A stretch of DNA of 40,530 bases, taken from the NCBI GenBank assembly GCA_947632485.1, contig CANRPJ010000027.1:1-40530 (forward strand). The letters run 5' to 3'. Under the pieces are notes generated by a model. It had not been told where the DNA came from, searched no databases, and saw nothing but the letters and a program-made list of their open reading frames with translations. Positions 30,834 through 40,423 of the stretch are shown here, one piece after another (position 1 is the stretch's first letter; each line of letters starts with the position of its first letter). The stretch comes from an uncultured Muribaculaceae bacterium. GTDB lineage: Bacteria > Bacteroidota > Bacteroidia > Bacteroidales > Muribaculaceae. Both the position numbers and the translations under genes were made by a program.

Positions 30834-32544
30834 ACGCAGACTGACCCCGGCGGAAAGAGACTTCCTGGAGCAGCGTGGCTGTACGGCTGACGACTGGGAT
30901 CTCGTGACCATTCACGACGACACTGACCTAAAGCGACTTCGCGATGTGGACTTCGCAGGGCGCGTATCGATCGGACGCCTTAAGGCGCCGGCTGCAATAA
31001 GCCGCGCAAGAATTGAAGACTGCGAGATTTCCGACGATGTGACGATCCGCAATATCGGGCGTCGACTCTTCGGCTGCCAGATAGGCCGCGGAGTTCGGAT
31101 AGAAAATGTAGGTGCAATAGAATATGATGCTGACGCCACCTGTGGAGCGGGAGTAGAGGTGAGCCCTCTCGATGAAACGGGATCGAGGCCGGTGATAATC
31201 TTTCCGGGCATCTCAGCACAGCTGGCTGCCTTGCAGGCAAGAAAACCTGAATGGGCGCTCGAGAAGAAAGATCTGTTTCTCCATGCAGCAGCCTCACGCA
31301 AGCTCACCGGAATCGGCGATGAGGCCGTGATAGCTGACTGCGGCACCCTGCGCAATGTGTATGTAGGTCCGCGTATCCGGGTAGAAGGAGCCGACTGGCT
31401 GAAGAATGGCGCCATAATCAACAATGCCGAACCCGGAAAGGAATTTGCAGCCGTCGGTCATGGAGTCCATGCCGAAAATTTCATAATCGAAGATGGCCGG
31501 GTTGATGGAGCATCGTTTGTGCACAACTGCTATATCGGGCAAGGTGCGGAGATCGACAAGGGCTTTACCGCCCACGACTCACTGTTTTTTGCCAACTGTA
31601 CCTGCGAAAACGGCGAATCGTGCGCCCTGCTTGCAGGCCCCTACTCAGTATCGGTTCATAAGTCAACCCTGCTGATTGCTACGGAGACTTCTTTCGCCAA
31701 CGCCGGTAGCGCCACGAACCAGAGCAACCACATGTATAAGATGGGTCCTATCCACTGGGGCCTGATGGAGCGCGGAGTGAAGACCGCCAGCGGAAGCTAC
31801 GTGATGTGGGGAGCACGCATAGGTGCCTTCTCTATGCTTATGGGCGCGCACAAGGGCCACCCCGATACCTCCGACTTTCCTTTCTCTTATCTCTTTGCCG
31901 ATGAAAAAGGTACTACCACAATAGTGCCAGGCCTGATGCTCAAGAGCTGTGGCCTTCGCCGCGACCAGCAGAAATGGCGCAAAAGAGACCGCAGACAAGG
32001 CCGCGGACTGCCGATTCATGACCGGATCACCTACGGGGTGTTCAATCCCTTCACGATAGGCACTCTGCTGAAAGCCCTGCGCTTTATCCCGAAACTGATA
32101 CGCGATATGGTGCCCGACGAGCAGGGTATAATCCGCTGGCGCAACATGAAGCTCTCAGGCGCCGGTCTGGCGCGGGCCAAGCAGCTATATGAGGCCGCGG
32201 TGCGCCATTATATCTATACGCTTTATGGCGACTCTCCGGTGCCTGAATCGCAAGGAGAGCCGGAAGACTGGGTGGACCTTGCAGGCCAGACAATTCCGCG
32301 CCACACTCTGGAAGAGGTTATGGCTGCTTCAGATGTGGAAACTATGGAAAGCATTCTCACGGAAGCTGATAAAAATCGTGAGGAAGCTGAGCGACGCTGG
32401 ATTGCAGATGCGCTCGGGAGCGATCTGCGCTATCTCACCAAGGATCTGCGCCATCACTCGGAATGGCTCCAGCGAATGGCCGATGAAGACAAGAGTGCCT
32501 ACGAGCGAATTCTCGCCGCGGAAGCTGCAAGGCTTAGCCTCTGA
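30805..32544 (+). CDS. DUF4954 protein with left-handed beta-helix repeats
   Basis: A 579-residue cytoplasmic protein of the DUF4954 family. The first half is built of hexapeptide-like turns characteristic of a left-handed beta-helix (GRVSIGRLKAPAAISRARIE, GCQIGRGVRIENVG, NCYIGQGAEIDKGFTAHDSL). Later parts contain GPIHWGLMERGVKTASGSY and VMWGARIGAFSMLMGAHKGH, the most conserved family stretch, and a helical C-terminus. The fold is that of acyl- and nucleotidyl-transferases using hexapeptide repeats, but no reaction is established. The open frame starts at 30781 inside hflX; the ATG at 30805 is used here, leaving a 29-base overlap. It converges with the DUF4230 genes 15 bases downstream. Confidence 0.85.
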   Translation: MTSNQNLQSERRLTPAERDFLEQRGCTADDWDLVTIHDDTDLKRLRDVDFAGRVSIGRLKAPAAISRARIEDCEISDDVTIRNIGRRLFGCQIGRGVRIENVGAIEYDADATCGAGVEVSPLDETGSRPVIIFPGISAQLAALQARKPEWALEKKDLFLHAAASRKLTGIGDEAVIADCGTLRNVYVGPRIRVEGADWLKNGAIINNAEPGKEFAAVGHGVHAENFIIEDGRVDGASFVHNCYIGQGAEIDKGFTAHDSLFFANCTCENGESCALLAGPYSVSVHKSTLLIATETSFANAGSATNQSNHMYKMGPIHWGLMERGVKTASGSYVMWGARIGAFSMLMGAHKGHPDTSDFPFSYLFADEKGTTTIVPGLMLKSCGLRRDQQKWRKRDRRQGRGLPIHDRITYGVFNPFTIGTLLKALRFIPKLIRDMVPDEQGIIRWRNMKLSGAGLARAKQLYEAAVRHYIYTLYGDSPVPESQGEPEDWVDLAGQTIPRHTLEEVMAASDVETMESILTEADKNREEAERRWIADALGSDLRYLTKDLRHHSEWLQRMADEDKSAYERILAAEAARLSL

Positions 32545-32559
32545 AAGATGCGGCTGCCG

Positions 32560-33132
32560 CTACATGGAGCCGCGCGGAATAGGATCGCTGACTATTACCG
32601 TTTTCCCGGTAAGTCCTGACAGCATGGAAGTGAGATTCTCTACAGCCTCTTTTCGAGCACGCGCAATGTAGCCGCGCCTGTAGAGGCTCCTCCTATAGCT
32701 TTCAAGCACTTTACTCTTCACGGCATTCTCCTCGGCAGCAGAGAATTTTGACGAGCCGAGGAATTTGTCATTCCATGTATCGATCACCTGATAGGAGCCA
32801 GGTGCAGTCGATTCGTAGATCTCTACAATCTCGCGCGGAAGGGTGAGCCGCAAGGTATCGCCGCTTTCCGTCATGGCTATATTTTCCATATCGAAAGATA
32901 TCGATCCGTTGAGAGCCGCGCGGGCAAATATATGGCGCGACCCTATGGAGCCTTTTACGGGCACCTCATCGTAGATTTCTACCGAGCATAGGCGCAACAT
33001 AGGCCGGACATCAGCTATCTTAGCTGATTTCACTGAAACCCGGGAAACCTCAGGCGACTTATGCCACCACATCACCAACCCCACAGCAGCGACCAGCACA
33101 ATCAGAAAGATTATAAACCTAATTGCCTTCAT
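32560..33132 (-). CDS. DUF4230 protein, membrane-anchored
   Basis: The protein is 190 residues from the ATG at 33130-33132. The longer open frame to 33258 lies inside the upstream gene. A short basic start and one hydrophobic segment (IRFIIFLIVLVAAVGLVMWW) are followed by a DUF4230 domain (SVKSAKIADVRPMLRLCSVE, GDTLRLTLPREIVEIYES) and a basic helical C-terminus. The fold resembles that of secreted or membrane-bound small proteins in Bacteroidetes; function is unknown. It starts one base after the stop of another DUF4230 gene, so the two are translationally linked paralogues. Confidence 0.8.
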   Translation of the reverse strand: MKAIRFIIFLIVLVAAVGLVMWWHKSPEVSRVSVKSAKIADVRPMLRLCSVEIYDEVPVKGSIGSRHIFARAALNGSISFDMENIAMTESGDTLRLTLPREIVEIYESTAPGSYQVIDTWNDKFLGSSKFSAAEENAVKSKVLESYRRSLYRRGYIARARKEAVENLTSMLSGLTGKTVIVSDPIPRGSM

Positions 33133-33133
33133 A

Positions 33134-33757
33134 TCACCTGAAATTGACTTTAACAGTATATCCGCCGTCGCCCAGAAGCGACTGAAAATAGGAAGCGCAT
33201 CTGGATCGGGCCTCATTCTCGAGCCGGAGGCGGAAGTCGGGTTTCTCCTCCACCTCACGCCTCAGCACCTCATTCATGTGTTCTTTTATCTCCGCCCTCT
33301 CTTTGGCATCGATCCTCGAGCGGAGTCCTGTCACCCTGTAGTGATCTTCACGAATCCGGAGATCACGGCCGGCAAACTCAGTCTGCACTGCCGGGAGTGT
33401 AAGAGCAATGGTCTTAGAGCTTTCATCGACTCTGATGTCATCGGCAGTTACTCCATTCAGATCAATGTAGGCGCGAAGATAAGTATCATAAGAATAAGCA
33501 GCCTTGCGATCCCCTACTTTCAGAGCATCGATAAGACCTGCCGCTATATCTTTCAGATTTGAAGCTTTTGAGAAATCGATATCATCGACTGTGGCCATTT
33601 TTGATATGGTCATCTGAGCCAATATCAGTTTGTTGACCGACTTCACTTCCGAGAGATAGTCACGCTCATTCTCCTGCTTCACTTCAGTCTTACAGGATAT
33701 AAGACCTACTGAAGCCGAGAGTACTAAGGCCATGAGGCTATAAAAGAATCTCTTCAT
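33134..33757 (-). CDS. DUF4230 lipoprotein
   Basis: A 207-residue protein from the ATG at 33755-33757; a TTG two codons upstream also opens the frame. A signal peptide ends in lipobox GLISC, then a polar linker and the DUF4230 body (VNKLILAQMTISKMATVDDI, YDTYLRAYIDLNGV, SKTIALTLPAVQTEFAGRD) with the same order of strands as its downstream neighbour. One paralogue is lipid-anchored and the other has a membrane segment, so they may act together at the envelope. The role is unknown. Confidence 0.8.
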   Translation of the reverse strand: MKRFFYSLMALVLSASVGLISCKTEVKQENERDYLSEVKSVNKLILAQMTISKMATVDDIDFSKASNLKDIAAGLIDALKVGDRKAAYSYDTYLRAYIDLNGVTADDIRVDESSKTIALTLPAVQTEFAGRDLRIREDHYRVTGLRSRIDAKERAEIKEHMNEVLRREVEEKPDFRLRLENEARSRCASYFQSLLGDGGYTVKVNFR

Positions 33758-33795
33758 ACTCAAGATTAAGGATAAACTTCGCCGTCAGCCTGCCA

Positions 33796-33866
33796 ACGGC
33801 AGCCTTTCTAACTTAACGTTGCTGAAACGTGAAATATTTTTCGCAACGCATGTAAAAGGCTGCCGT
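33796..33866. repeat. Nested inverted repeats between the giant gene and the DUF4230 pair
   Basis: ACGGCAGCCTTT (33796-33807) pairs exactly with AAAGGCTGCCGT (33855-33866). Inside them CGTTGC (33817-33822) pairs with GCAACG (33843-33848). There is no T-run on the minus-strand side, so an ordinary terminator is not indicated; a leader or processing structure of the DUF4230 transcript, or a small repeat element, is possible. Confidence 0.7.
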
Positions 33867-33898
33867 CTTACCTTAATGAAGGCCGCATTTGAGCTTAA

Positions 33899-36800
33899 TT
33901 AACTTTTAACCATAACCTTCAGACGTCGGTCACCGATCACGATTATATAGACTCCGGGACGCAGACCCTCATGCGGACAGAGACGCCCCCAGGCATCGTA
34001 AACCTTCATATCAGCCGGCCCGGAGATACTTCCGGAACCTATCTTTATAGAATCATCGTCTGAAAGAAGATCATCTATTCCCGACTTATCGGAAAGCACA
34101 AATTCTTTCGAAGCCAGAGGGCTCATCGCCTTCGCTACTCCTACTGCAATAGCTTTTATGACCATGCTCTCCGTAATCTCGAACGGCACATAATATTCCG
34201 AAGTTGATGAATTTCCAACAAGAGGCTCGTCACCCTGGCCGCGTAAAATCTCCGGATTTTTACCATCAGTAGTATAGAAGATCTTAAGCCCCTCCTCCGC
34301 ACTGATACTTACTATTGTAGATACCTCGAAGGGCGAGTCACCTTCAATTACGGGAGCCAGCACCGATTCCCTTTCAGGCATAGATGTGGCCATAATTTCA
34401 CTCGGACGATAACCTGGCTTTAGGGCCATGGCATAGAAGCGAACACCGGCTTCGGCTCTTACCGGCTCGCTGTAGAGCATAGTGGAATTACCCGCGATAA
34501 GACTGATCTCGTTGCGCAAGGTGAGCTGTGCAGGTTCATCGACAGAATAGTAGACCGCGGCATCAGAAGGGGCTGTGAGAGTGACTCTGAAAGAGCCATC
34601 GTTCCATTCCTGAATACCGATTTCAGGCGCAGAGGTCTTATCCATCTGCCGAACCTCTTTCTCAGTCATCACACTCAGCGACTTACCGTTCTCCAGAGCT
34701 ACCGCGCGAATCAGACCGCTTGAGGAAATCACAAACGGACCGGTGTATTCAGCTGACGATTCATCGGGCATTGTGCCATCTACTGTATAGAATATCCGGG
34801 CTCCTTGAGCAGCACTGATCTCTACGTCGGCCTCATCGCCAAACAATTCAGCGACCTTTATCTCAGGCCTCTTGCTCACAGTCATGTGTTCAAATAATTT
34901 CTCAGCTACCGGACTGACCGCTTTGCCTTCCTCTACCGCAATAGCACGCACAAGCGTGGTAGTGGTAAGCAATAAAGGCTCCTGATAAAGGAAGGTAGAT
35001 GATTTACCGGGTTCAGGACGGGTGCCATCGAGAGTAAAGTAGATCTTGGCGCCACTCTGAGCCGTTATGGTCACAGTAGTCTGGGTCGGGAATGGTGTTT
35101 CACCGCTGATATCCGGTTCGTTACTCTGATCCAGACGCACAAATGCGCGCTGACTCGCCAGAGAAGCCCTTTTGCCCGGTTCAATGGCAACCGCAGATAC
35201 GGTAAGCGACGATGAGATAGTGAAAGGACCGGTATAGCGGATTGCCCCTCCACTTATCTGCGGCTCTCCGGCATCGATTATAAGCACAGAAGGTATAGAC
35301 CCGTCAAGAGTGTACCATACATCGGCGCCTCCTGCCTCAATTGTAACCTGCGATGATCCGTAGTACCGATCGTCACCTGAAATTACAGCGCTTGCAGAAC
35401 GCTCCATCTGATTACCCGCTTGCTCAACAACCTCGCTTGGAAGTTTTCCTTCTGACTGAGCGATAGCCTTTATCGTGAAGGGCTCGGTGAGAACCAGTTC
35501 TTCTACAAAACGTTCCGATGCGTCAGGTATGGGATCCGTACCATCAAGAGTAAACCAGATATTCCCCTCTCCCTTGATTTTTACGTGAGCCTCATCGCCG
35601 AAAAGCTCTGGCGCTTCAACCACCGGTCTTCCCGACAACTCGGTCTTTACAAAACGCATCTCTGCCACAGAGCTGGCATCAAATCCGGGCTGAACGGCTA
35701 TAGCCTTTACCACAGCACTATAATTTAGCGGGAAAGGCCCAGTATAGTGAATCGATGAGCTTGTAGGATCAGAGCCATCAAGAGTGAAATATATATCAGC
35801 GCCCTGCGCGGCAGTTATAGTCACTAAAGTACTCTCCAGGAAAAGTGTATTGCCTGCAATCATCGGAGCAGAGGAAACTCCGGCTCGTTCAAACCTACGT
35901 CCTACTGGCTCGCTGGCCCTCTTGCTTCCCTCCAGAGCAACGGCTATGATATGAGTCTCCGCATTTATCTTCAAAGGCTCGGCATAAACTACGGCATTCC
36001 CTGAAATCTCAACCTTATCGGCACCTATGACCCTTATTGAAGGAGCTTTGCCATCGGTACTGTAATAGATCTTTGCCTGAGGAGCTGCAGTGAGGGTCAC
36101 GAAAGCTTCATGAACGAAAGGAGATGTGCCCGAAATTGTAACCGGATCAGAGCAATCCATCTGCTTCATCACGAGAACCGCGACATCACTCGGCTGACGA
36201 CCCTCCTTCCAGGAACGGGCACGAACTTCGCAGGGAGACACTATGGACAGCGGGGCTTCGTAGAGAACAGACGCCTCATCTGGATCTGACCCGTCAAGAG
36301 TATAGCGCACCAAAGCTCCTTCCGGAACCCGGATCTCAACCTCCGCCTCATCGCCAAACAGCTCCGGCCCCGCAATAACCGGCATAGGAGCCATTCCCTG
36401 CTTCACAAACTCAAAAGAGGCTACACTACTCGGTAACCTACGAGGACCCACAGCTACAGCTTTCAAAACGGCTGTGGAGGTGATTCTAAACGGTCCTTCA
36501 TAATGAAAGGGGCCGCCGGTTATCACACCACTGTCATCAAGCGATGCTACCGGATCTCTCCCGTCTAAACTATAATAAACCTCAGTTCCATTGGGAGCGG
36601 AAATACGGATTTCAGTTTCTGTTTCGAAGGGCGAAATTCCTGATATTGTAGGAGTCTCACATTTGTCAAACATCTGGAATTGAGCCTCAGCCACAGCGCT
36701 TATACTGGAGAGTTTCTCCCATGCTACTGCTTTTACTGTCGCCTGTTCTCTCATGAGGATAGGCGCCGTATACTCCTTTGTGGTACCCTGACAGCGAGGT

Positions 36801-39800
36801 ATATACCATGTACCTGCTAAGTCGGGATCGGAACCATCGGTAGTATAGAAGATTCTTGCACCATCTTCTGCGCTAATGGTCACCTCCGAAGATATAGCGA
36901 AAGGATTACGACCGGAAATCTTCGGCGCAGATGTAGCGTCGGCTGGAACGAACGTCTCACTAACCACTTCACTCACAGTCTTTCCTTTCTCATGAGCCAC
37001 GGCTTTCAAGATTGTTCGTTCCGTAATCTTCAACACACTATTACGATCGTATTTTTGAGTTGTCGAACCTTCCTTAGGAGCAGCAACCCCATCGGGATCG
37101 AGCTCCCATTCGGGTATTATGCCATCGAGAGTATAGAGTATTCTTGACGTATTAGGAGCCTCAAGAACGACTTCCGCCTCTCTCACAAACGGATTGTCAC
37201 CTTTAATTACCGGAGCCTGTGTCTGACCTTTTTTTGTAGTTACTCCTTGAGCCATTTCGCTCACACGAAGTCCCGTACCTACAGCAACTGCTTTTATCAC
37301 GGTAGTAGACTGCACCTTAATTGGAGAATGATATTCCTGAGTGTCTCCGGACCAGGAAATCGAACCATCTTCTTCGGAAACTTTTACTTTAGGTTCTGAA
37401 TCACTTCCAAGCGTAAAGAAAATACGGGCATCTGGAGCGTCTATTGCGATTTCTGTTTCCTCCTCAAATTCAACTGTAAAACTTAGAACTGGTTTTGAAG
37501 TGCGTCTCGCCTGCCTCACAGATGCCGACACTACCGCACTTGGAGCTTTCCCGTCTTCCAATGCTATAGCTTTAATCGTAGCGGGCGCTGTAAAAAGGAT
37601 TGGAGCATCATAAACCTTCGCACCGACTGGCTTTCCATCAACTAATGTCACTGTAGGATCAGATCCATCGATGGTATAGAAGATACTGGCGCCCGTAGTT
37701 GCCTCTATGGTAATAGTTCCCTCTTCGTAGAAAAATTCAGGAGCAATAATTTTTGGAGCGCCACTTCTATCCTGCTTTTCAAATACAGCAGTTACAATAT
37801 CGCTTGGTGCGGAGCCACGTATATGGGCAGCAGCCTTTACAGTGCAACTTGTAGTAATAGGAATCACACTTGAGTATTCATAAGTGCCTTGCTTAGGACT
37901 CACAGTCCCATCTTCCGACACTATAAAGGACGGCTCGCTGCCGTCAAGAGTATAAAATATTGTAGCTCCAGGTACAGACTCCAGTCTTACTTCAGATAGA
38001 TCTGCAAATGTAAAATCTCCGCTTATTGTAGGAACAGGAGTCTTTTCCCAACATGTGAACTTCCGCTCTGATATAGCACTTGGCAAAAGGTTATCCTCTA
38101 CGGCAATTGCCTTTACCGTAGTGGTAGCAGTCAGGATCAACGGTTCTGAATATAGCTTACAGGAACCCGAGGAAGCCGTAAAGGGAGTTGAACCGTCAGT
38201 AGTGTAAAAAATACTTGCATCGTCAGAAGCAGAAATAACGACTTCAGTTGACCCTATAAAATGGTGATTACCAGTTATTATAGGGGTCTGCGTAGCCGTA
38301 GTTTTAGAATATATCATTCTAACTGGAAGACTCGGCAACTTGCCCATCTCCCAAATTATTAAAGTGAGAGTACAGCTTTCAGTCACCTTAATTTCATTTT
38401 GCTCCGCAATTATTGTTTTGCCAGTTGGTATGGGACCGTCTGCTCCTTCCGTAAACGTAGGATCACTTCCATCGAGCGTATAAAGAAGTTTAGCACCTTG
38501 AGGAAGATCTTTTATAGTTACCAAAGCAATATCGCTGAAAAGCTCTTTATCTGAAGAGCCAAGGTCTGGCTTTTCTACACGTTGAACCTTTGTAAAAGTC
38601 TTTTCTACAATAGCGCTCGGTCCTTGCCCTTCCGAAACTGCCAGTGCCTTCAGAGTAGTTGTGTTAGACAAAACAATCTCCTTATCATACAGAAGAGTAT
38701 TCTGCGATTTTTCCCAAGCACCATTAACAAATTCTACCTCTGGATCACCACCATCTAAAGTATAATAGATTTTTGAATTGCTGTTTGGTGATATAATTAC
38801 CACATTTACATTAGTATCAAATTTTTCATCACCACTGATAGTAGGGCTAACTGAAGCGGTTAACTTTTCGAATTTTGCCTTTACAACCGGGCTAACGTCA
38901 TGACCTTCGGTAACGGCCAAAGCCCGAAACTCAGTTGTCTCCGAGATAGTTATTCCAGTACCATTATAAAGCTCAGCAGAATTGACTTGCACTTTACCGT
39001 TAGATAGTACTTTCACATCCGGATCTACTCCATTTTTAGTATAATAAATCACCGTATTAGGCACATCTGTATTCATCACAATGACTACTTCATCTACAAA
39101 CTTCCCCTTACCCTCAATAATTGGTTCTTTCGATGCCGGTAATGACTCCTCCTCCAAATAATAGTAAATATCAAGGGTCTGCCATACCGGTCCGCTACTT
39201 ATCATATCTCCACTAGCAGGAGTAAAGATTACTTCTTCTACTCCTTTAATATTACCCCAGTCTGTTAATATATCAGGTTTATTACCAACACAATAAAAGG
39301 TTCCAGACGAAGCCTTAACAAAATACCTGCTTTTATCCACTGTATTTGCAGTTGCAATATTAGAAGCTCTCATGGATAAAGCGACCATCTTTGCATTAGG
39401 AATTGAAAGACTGACCGATTCCTGTGCATTCCCACCTATCACCTCAAATCCGCCTAAAGATAAAATACCATATGGATTTTCAGCTGTACTATTCTCTAAC
39501 TTTTTGCAATAAATTAGTACTTGTTCATTCTCATCTTTCGCATATTCTACCTTACCATCAAAACTAGCAGATCCGTCCCATTTCTTAAAAACAGACTCAT
39601 CATGCAAACAATATCTCAACTTATCGTACTCAAAAGAAACCTTTTTTATCTCATGAGCTAAATTTTCATACTCAATTTCAAATCTACTTATTCTCGTAAG
39701 TACATTACTTGCATTACCAGAAACAGAAATTGTCACTTCCTGCACTTGATCAGAAGGAGAGATCCAAGTAACAAGGCCATTAGTCACATTAAGATTACCA

Positions 39801-40177
39801 TTAGCTTCACCACATTTCAATGTCGCAGTAGTGGCACTTCCCTCCCATGTTATTGACTTAATGACAAGATTAGGATTAACATTCTTCAATGTTATGGTTC
39901 CATTCCGCGATACTTCAATACACTTATAACTTTCCTTCCACATAGCATTAGTAAATGATACTTCTATAGGATCAAAACAAAATTTGTCAATATCATCAGA
40001 ATCAAAAGACATAGAAACAGCTCTGCCATCACTGATCAAAACCCCATCGGTAACGTAAAACGGAAGTTTCACTATTTCGCGATTACTTTGAGCCATCGTA
40101 AAACTTGAAACACTAAGCAATACAAAAACCAAAAGACTTCTGCAAATACTACACGATAGGTAAAAATTAGCTCTCAT
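33899..40177 (-). CDS. Giant secreted protein of 19 CHB_HEX_C-type repeats with T9SS-type tail
   Basis: A 2092-residue protein with signal peptide (ending SSFTMAQS), a unique N-terminal region of about 350 residues, then 19 tandem units of about 80-95 residues. A unit reads roughly (V/T)ISG..PF....VTI.A..GA.IFYT.DGSDP....Y..P..I...TTVKAIAV..G...S.VA...F, the pattern of the chitobiase/hexosaminidase C-terminal domain (PF13290-like beta sandwich). The last 40 residues (MKVYDAWGRL ... LRPGVYIIVIGDRRLKVMV) match a T9SS C-terminal domain, so it is probably exported and anchored at the surface. No enzyme domain is visible; a scaffold, adhesin or glycan-binding role is inference. The first third is AT-rich, the rest about 50% GC. 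Its promoter lies at 40210-40244. Confidence 0.85.
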   Translation of the reverse strand: MRANFYLSCSICRSLLVFVLLSVSSFTMAQSNREIVKLPFYVTDGVLISDGRAVSMSFDSDDIDKFCFDPIEVSFTNAMWKESYKCIEVSRNGTITLKNVNPNLVIKSITWEGSATTATLKCGEANGNLNVTNGLVTWISPSDQVQEVTISVSGNASNVLTRISRFEIEYENLAHEIKKVSFEYDKLRYCLHDESVFKKWDGSASFDGKVEYAKDENEQVLIYCKKLENSTAENPYGILSLGGFEVIGGNAQESVSLSIPNAKMVALSMRASNIATANTVDKSRYFVKASSGTFYCVGNKPDILTDWGNIKGVEEVIFTPASGDMISSGPVWQTLDIYYYLEEESLPASKEPIIEGKGKFVDEVVIVMNTDVPNTVIYYTKNGVDPDVKVLSNGKVQVNSAELYNGTGITISETTEFRALAVTEGHDVSPVVKAKFEKLTASVSPTISGDEKFDTNVNVVIISPNSNSKIYYTLDGGDPEVEFVNGAWEKSQNTLLYDKEIVLSNTTTLKALAVSEGQGPSAIVEKTFTKVQRVEKPDLGSSDKELFSDIALVTIKDLPQGAKLLYTLDGSDPTFTEGADGPIPTGKTIIAEQNEIKVTESCTLTLIIWEMGKLPSLPVRMIYSKTTATQTPIITGNHHFIGSTEVVISASDDASIFYTTDGSTPFTASSGSCKLYSEPLILTATTTVKAIAVEDNLLPSAISERKFTCWEKTPVPTISGDFTFADLSEVRLESVPGATIFYTLDGSEPSFIVSEDGTVSPKQGTYEYSSVIPITTSCTVKAAAHIRGSAPSDIVTAVFEKQDRSGAPKIIAPEFFYEEGTITIEATTGASIFYTIDGSDPTVTLVDGKPVGAKVYDAPILFTAPATIKAIALEDGKAPSAVVSASVRQARRTSKPVLSFTVEFEEETEIAIDAPDARIFFTLGSDSEPKVKVSEEDGSISWSGDTQEYHSPIKVQSTTVIKAVAVGTGLRVSEMAQGVTTKKGQTQAPVIKGDNPFVREAEVVLEAPNTSRILYTLDGIIPEWELDPDGVAAPKEGSTTQKYDRNSVLKITERTILKAVAHEKGKTVSEVVSETFVPADATSAPKISGRNPFAISSEVTISAEDGARIFYTTDGSDPDLAGTWYIPRCQGTTKEYTAPILMREQATVKAVAWEKLSSISAVAEAQFQMFDKCETPTISGISPFETETEIRISAPNGTEVYYSLDGRDPVASLDDSGVITGGPFHYEGPFRITSTAVLKAVAVGPRRLPSSVASFEFVKQGMAPMPVIAGPELFGDEAEVEIRVPEGALVRYTLDGSDPDEASVLYEAPLSIVSPCEVRARSWKEGRQPSDVAVLVMKQMDCSDPVTISGTSPFVHEAFVTLTAAPQAKIYYSTDGKAPSIRVIGADKVEISGNAVVYAEPLKINAETHIIAVALEGSKRASEPVGRRFERAGVSSAPMIAGNTLFLESTLVTITAAQGADIYFTLDGSDPTSSSIHYTGPFPLNYSAVVKAIAVQPGFDASSVAEMRFVKTELSGRPVVEAPELFGDEAHVKIKGEGNIWFTLDGTDPIPDASERFVEELVLTEPFTIKAIAQSEGKLPSEVVEQAGNQMERSASAVISGDDRYYGSSQVTIEAGGADVWYTLDGSIPSVLIIDAGEPQISGGAIRYTGPFTISSSLTVSAVAIEPGKRASLASQRAFVRLDQSNEPDISGETPFPTQTTVTITAQSGAKIYFTLDGTRPEPGKSSTFLYQEPLLLTTTTLVRAIAVEEGKAVSPVAEKLFEHMTVSKRPEIKVAELFGDEADVEISAAQGARIFYTVDGTMPDESSAEYTGPFVISSSGLIRAVALENGKSLSVMTEKEVRQMDKTSAPEIGIQEWNDGSFRVTLTAPSDAAVYYSVDEPAQLTLRNEISLIAGNSTMLYSEPVRAEAGVRFYAMALKPGYRPSEIMATSMPERESVLAPVIEGDSPFEVSTIVSISAEEGLKIFYTTDGKNPEILRGQGDEPLVGNSSTSEYYVPFEITESMVIKAIAVGVAKAMSPLASKEFVLSDKSGIDDLLSDDDSIKIGSGSISGPADMKVYDAWGRLCPHEGLRPGVYIIVIGDRRLKVMVKS

Positions 40178-40209
40178 TATATAAGGTTATTTAGTAATTT
40201 CAATCTCTA

Positions 40210-40244
40210 CAAACTTACGATAAAATATTGAGATTCCCGACAAA
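40210..40244 (-). promoter_or_regulatory. Promoter of the giant repeat-protein gene
   Basis: On the minus strand TTTG (40241-40244) and TAAGTTTG (40210-40217) match -33 and -7 boxes, spacing 23. The leader would be about 26 bases. The rest of the 40178-40423 spacer is AT-rich and shows no other feature. Confidence 0.6.
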
Positions 40245-40423
40245 TATGTTTTATAACATAATTTCCATCTCACAAACCTTAAAAAAATCAAAACATCAAC
40301 CTACAATACATCAAATATAAAAGTTCTAATCAATCTATCGTATCTTCTATGTAACGGCTACGGGTAATAACCAACCGGACATATGGAGCTGAGAAATAGG
40401 ACGAGGGTGAAATGAAAGGAGGC

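Noticed and set aside
33133..33258. 42-residue extension of the downstream DUF4230 protein
   Set aside because: It overlaps the upstream DUF4230 gene and lacks a signal; the ATG at 33132 directly precedes the membrane segment.
34000..39130. Possible CRISPR or DNA tandem array because of regular repeats
   Set aside because: Repeats are protein domains of about 240-285 bases, diverged at DNA level, in one open frame; there are no short identical repeats with spacers.
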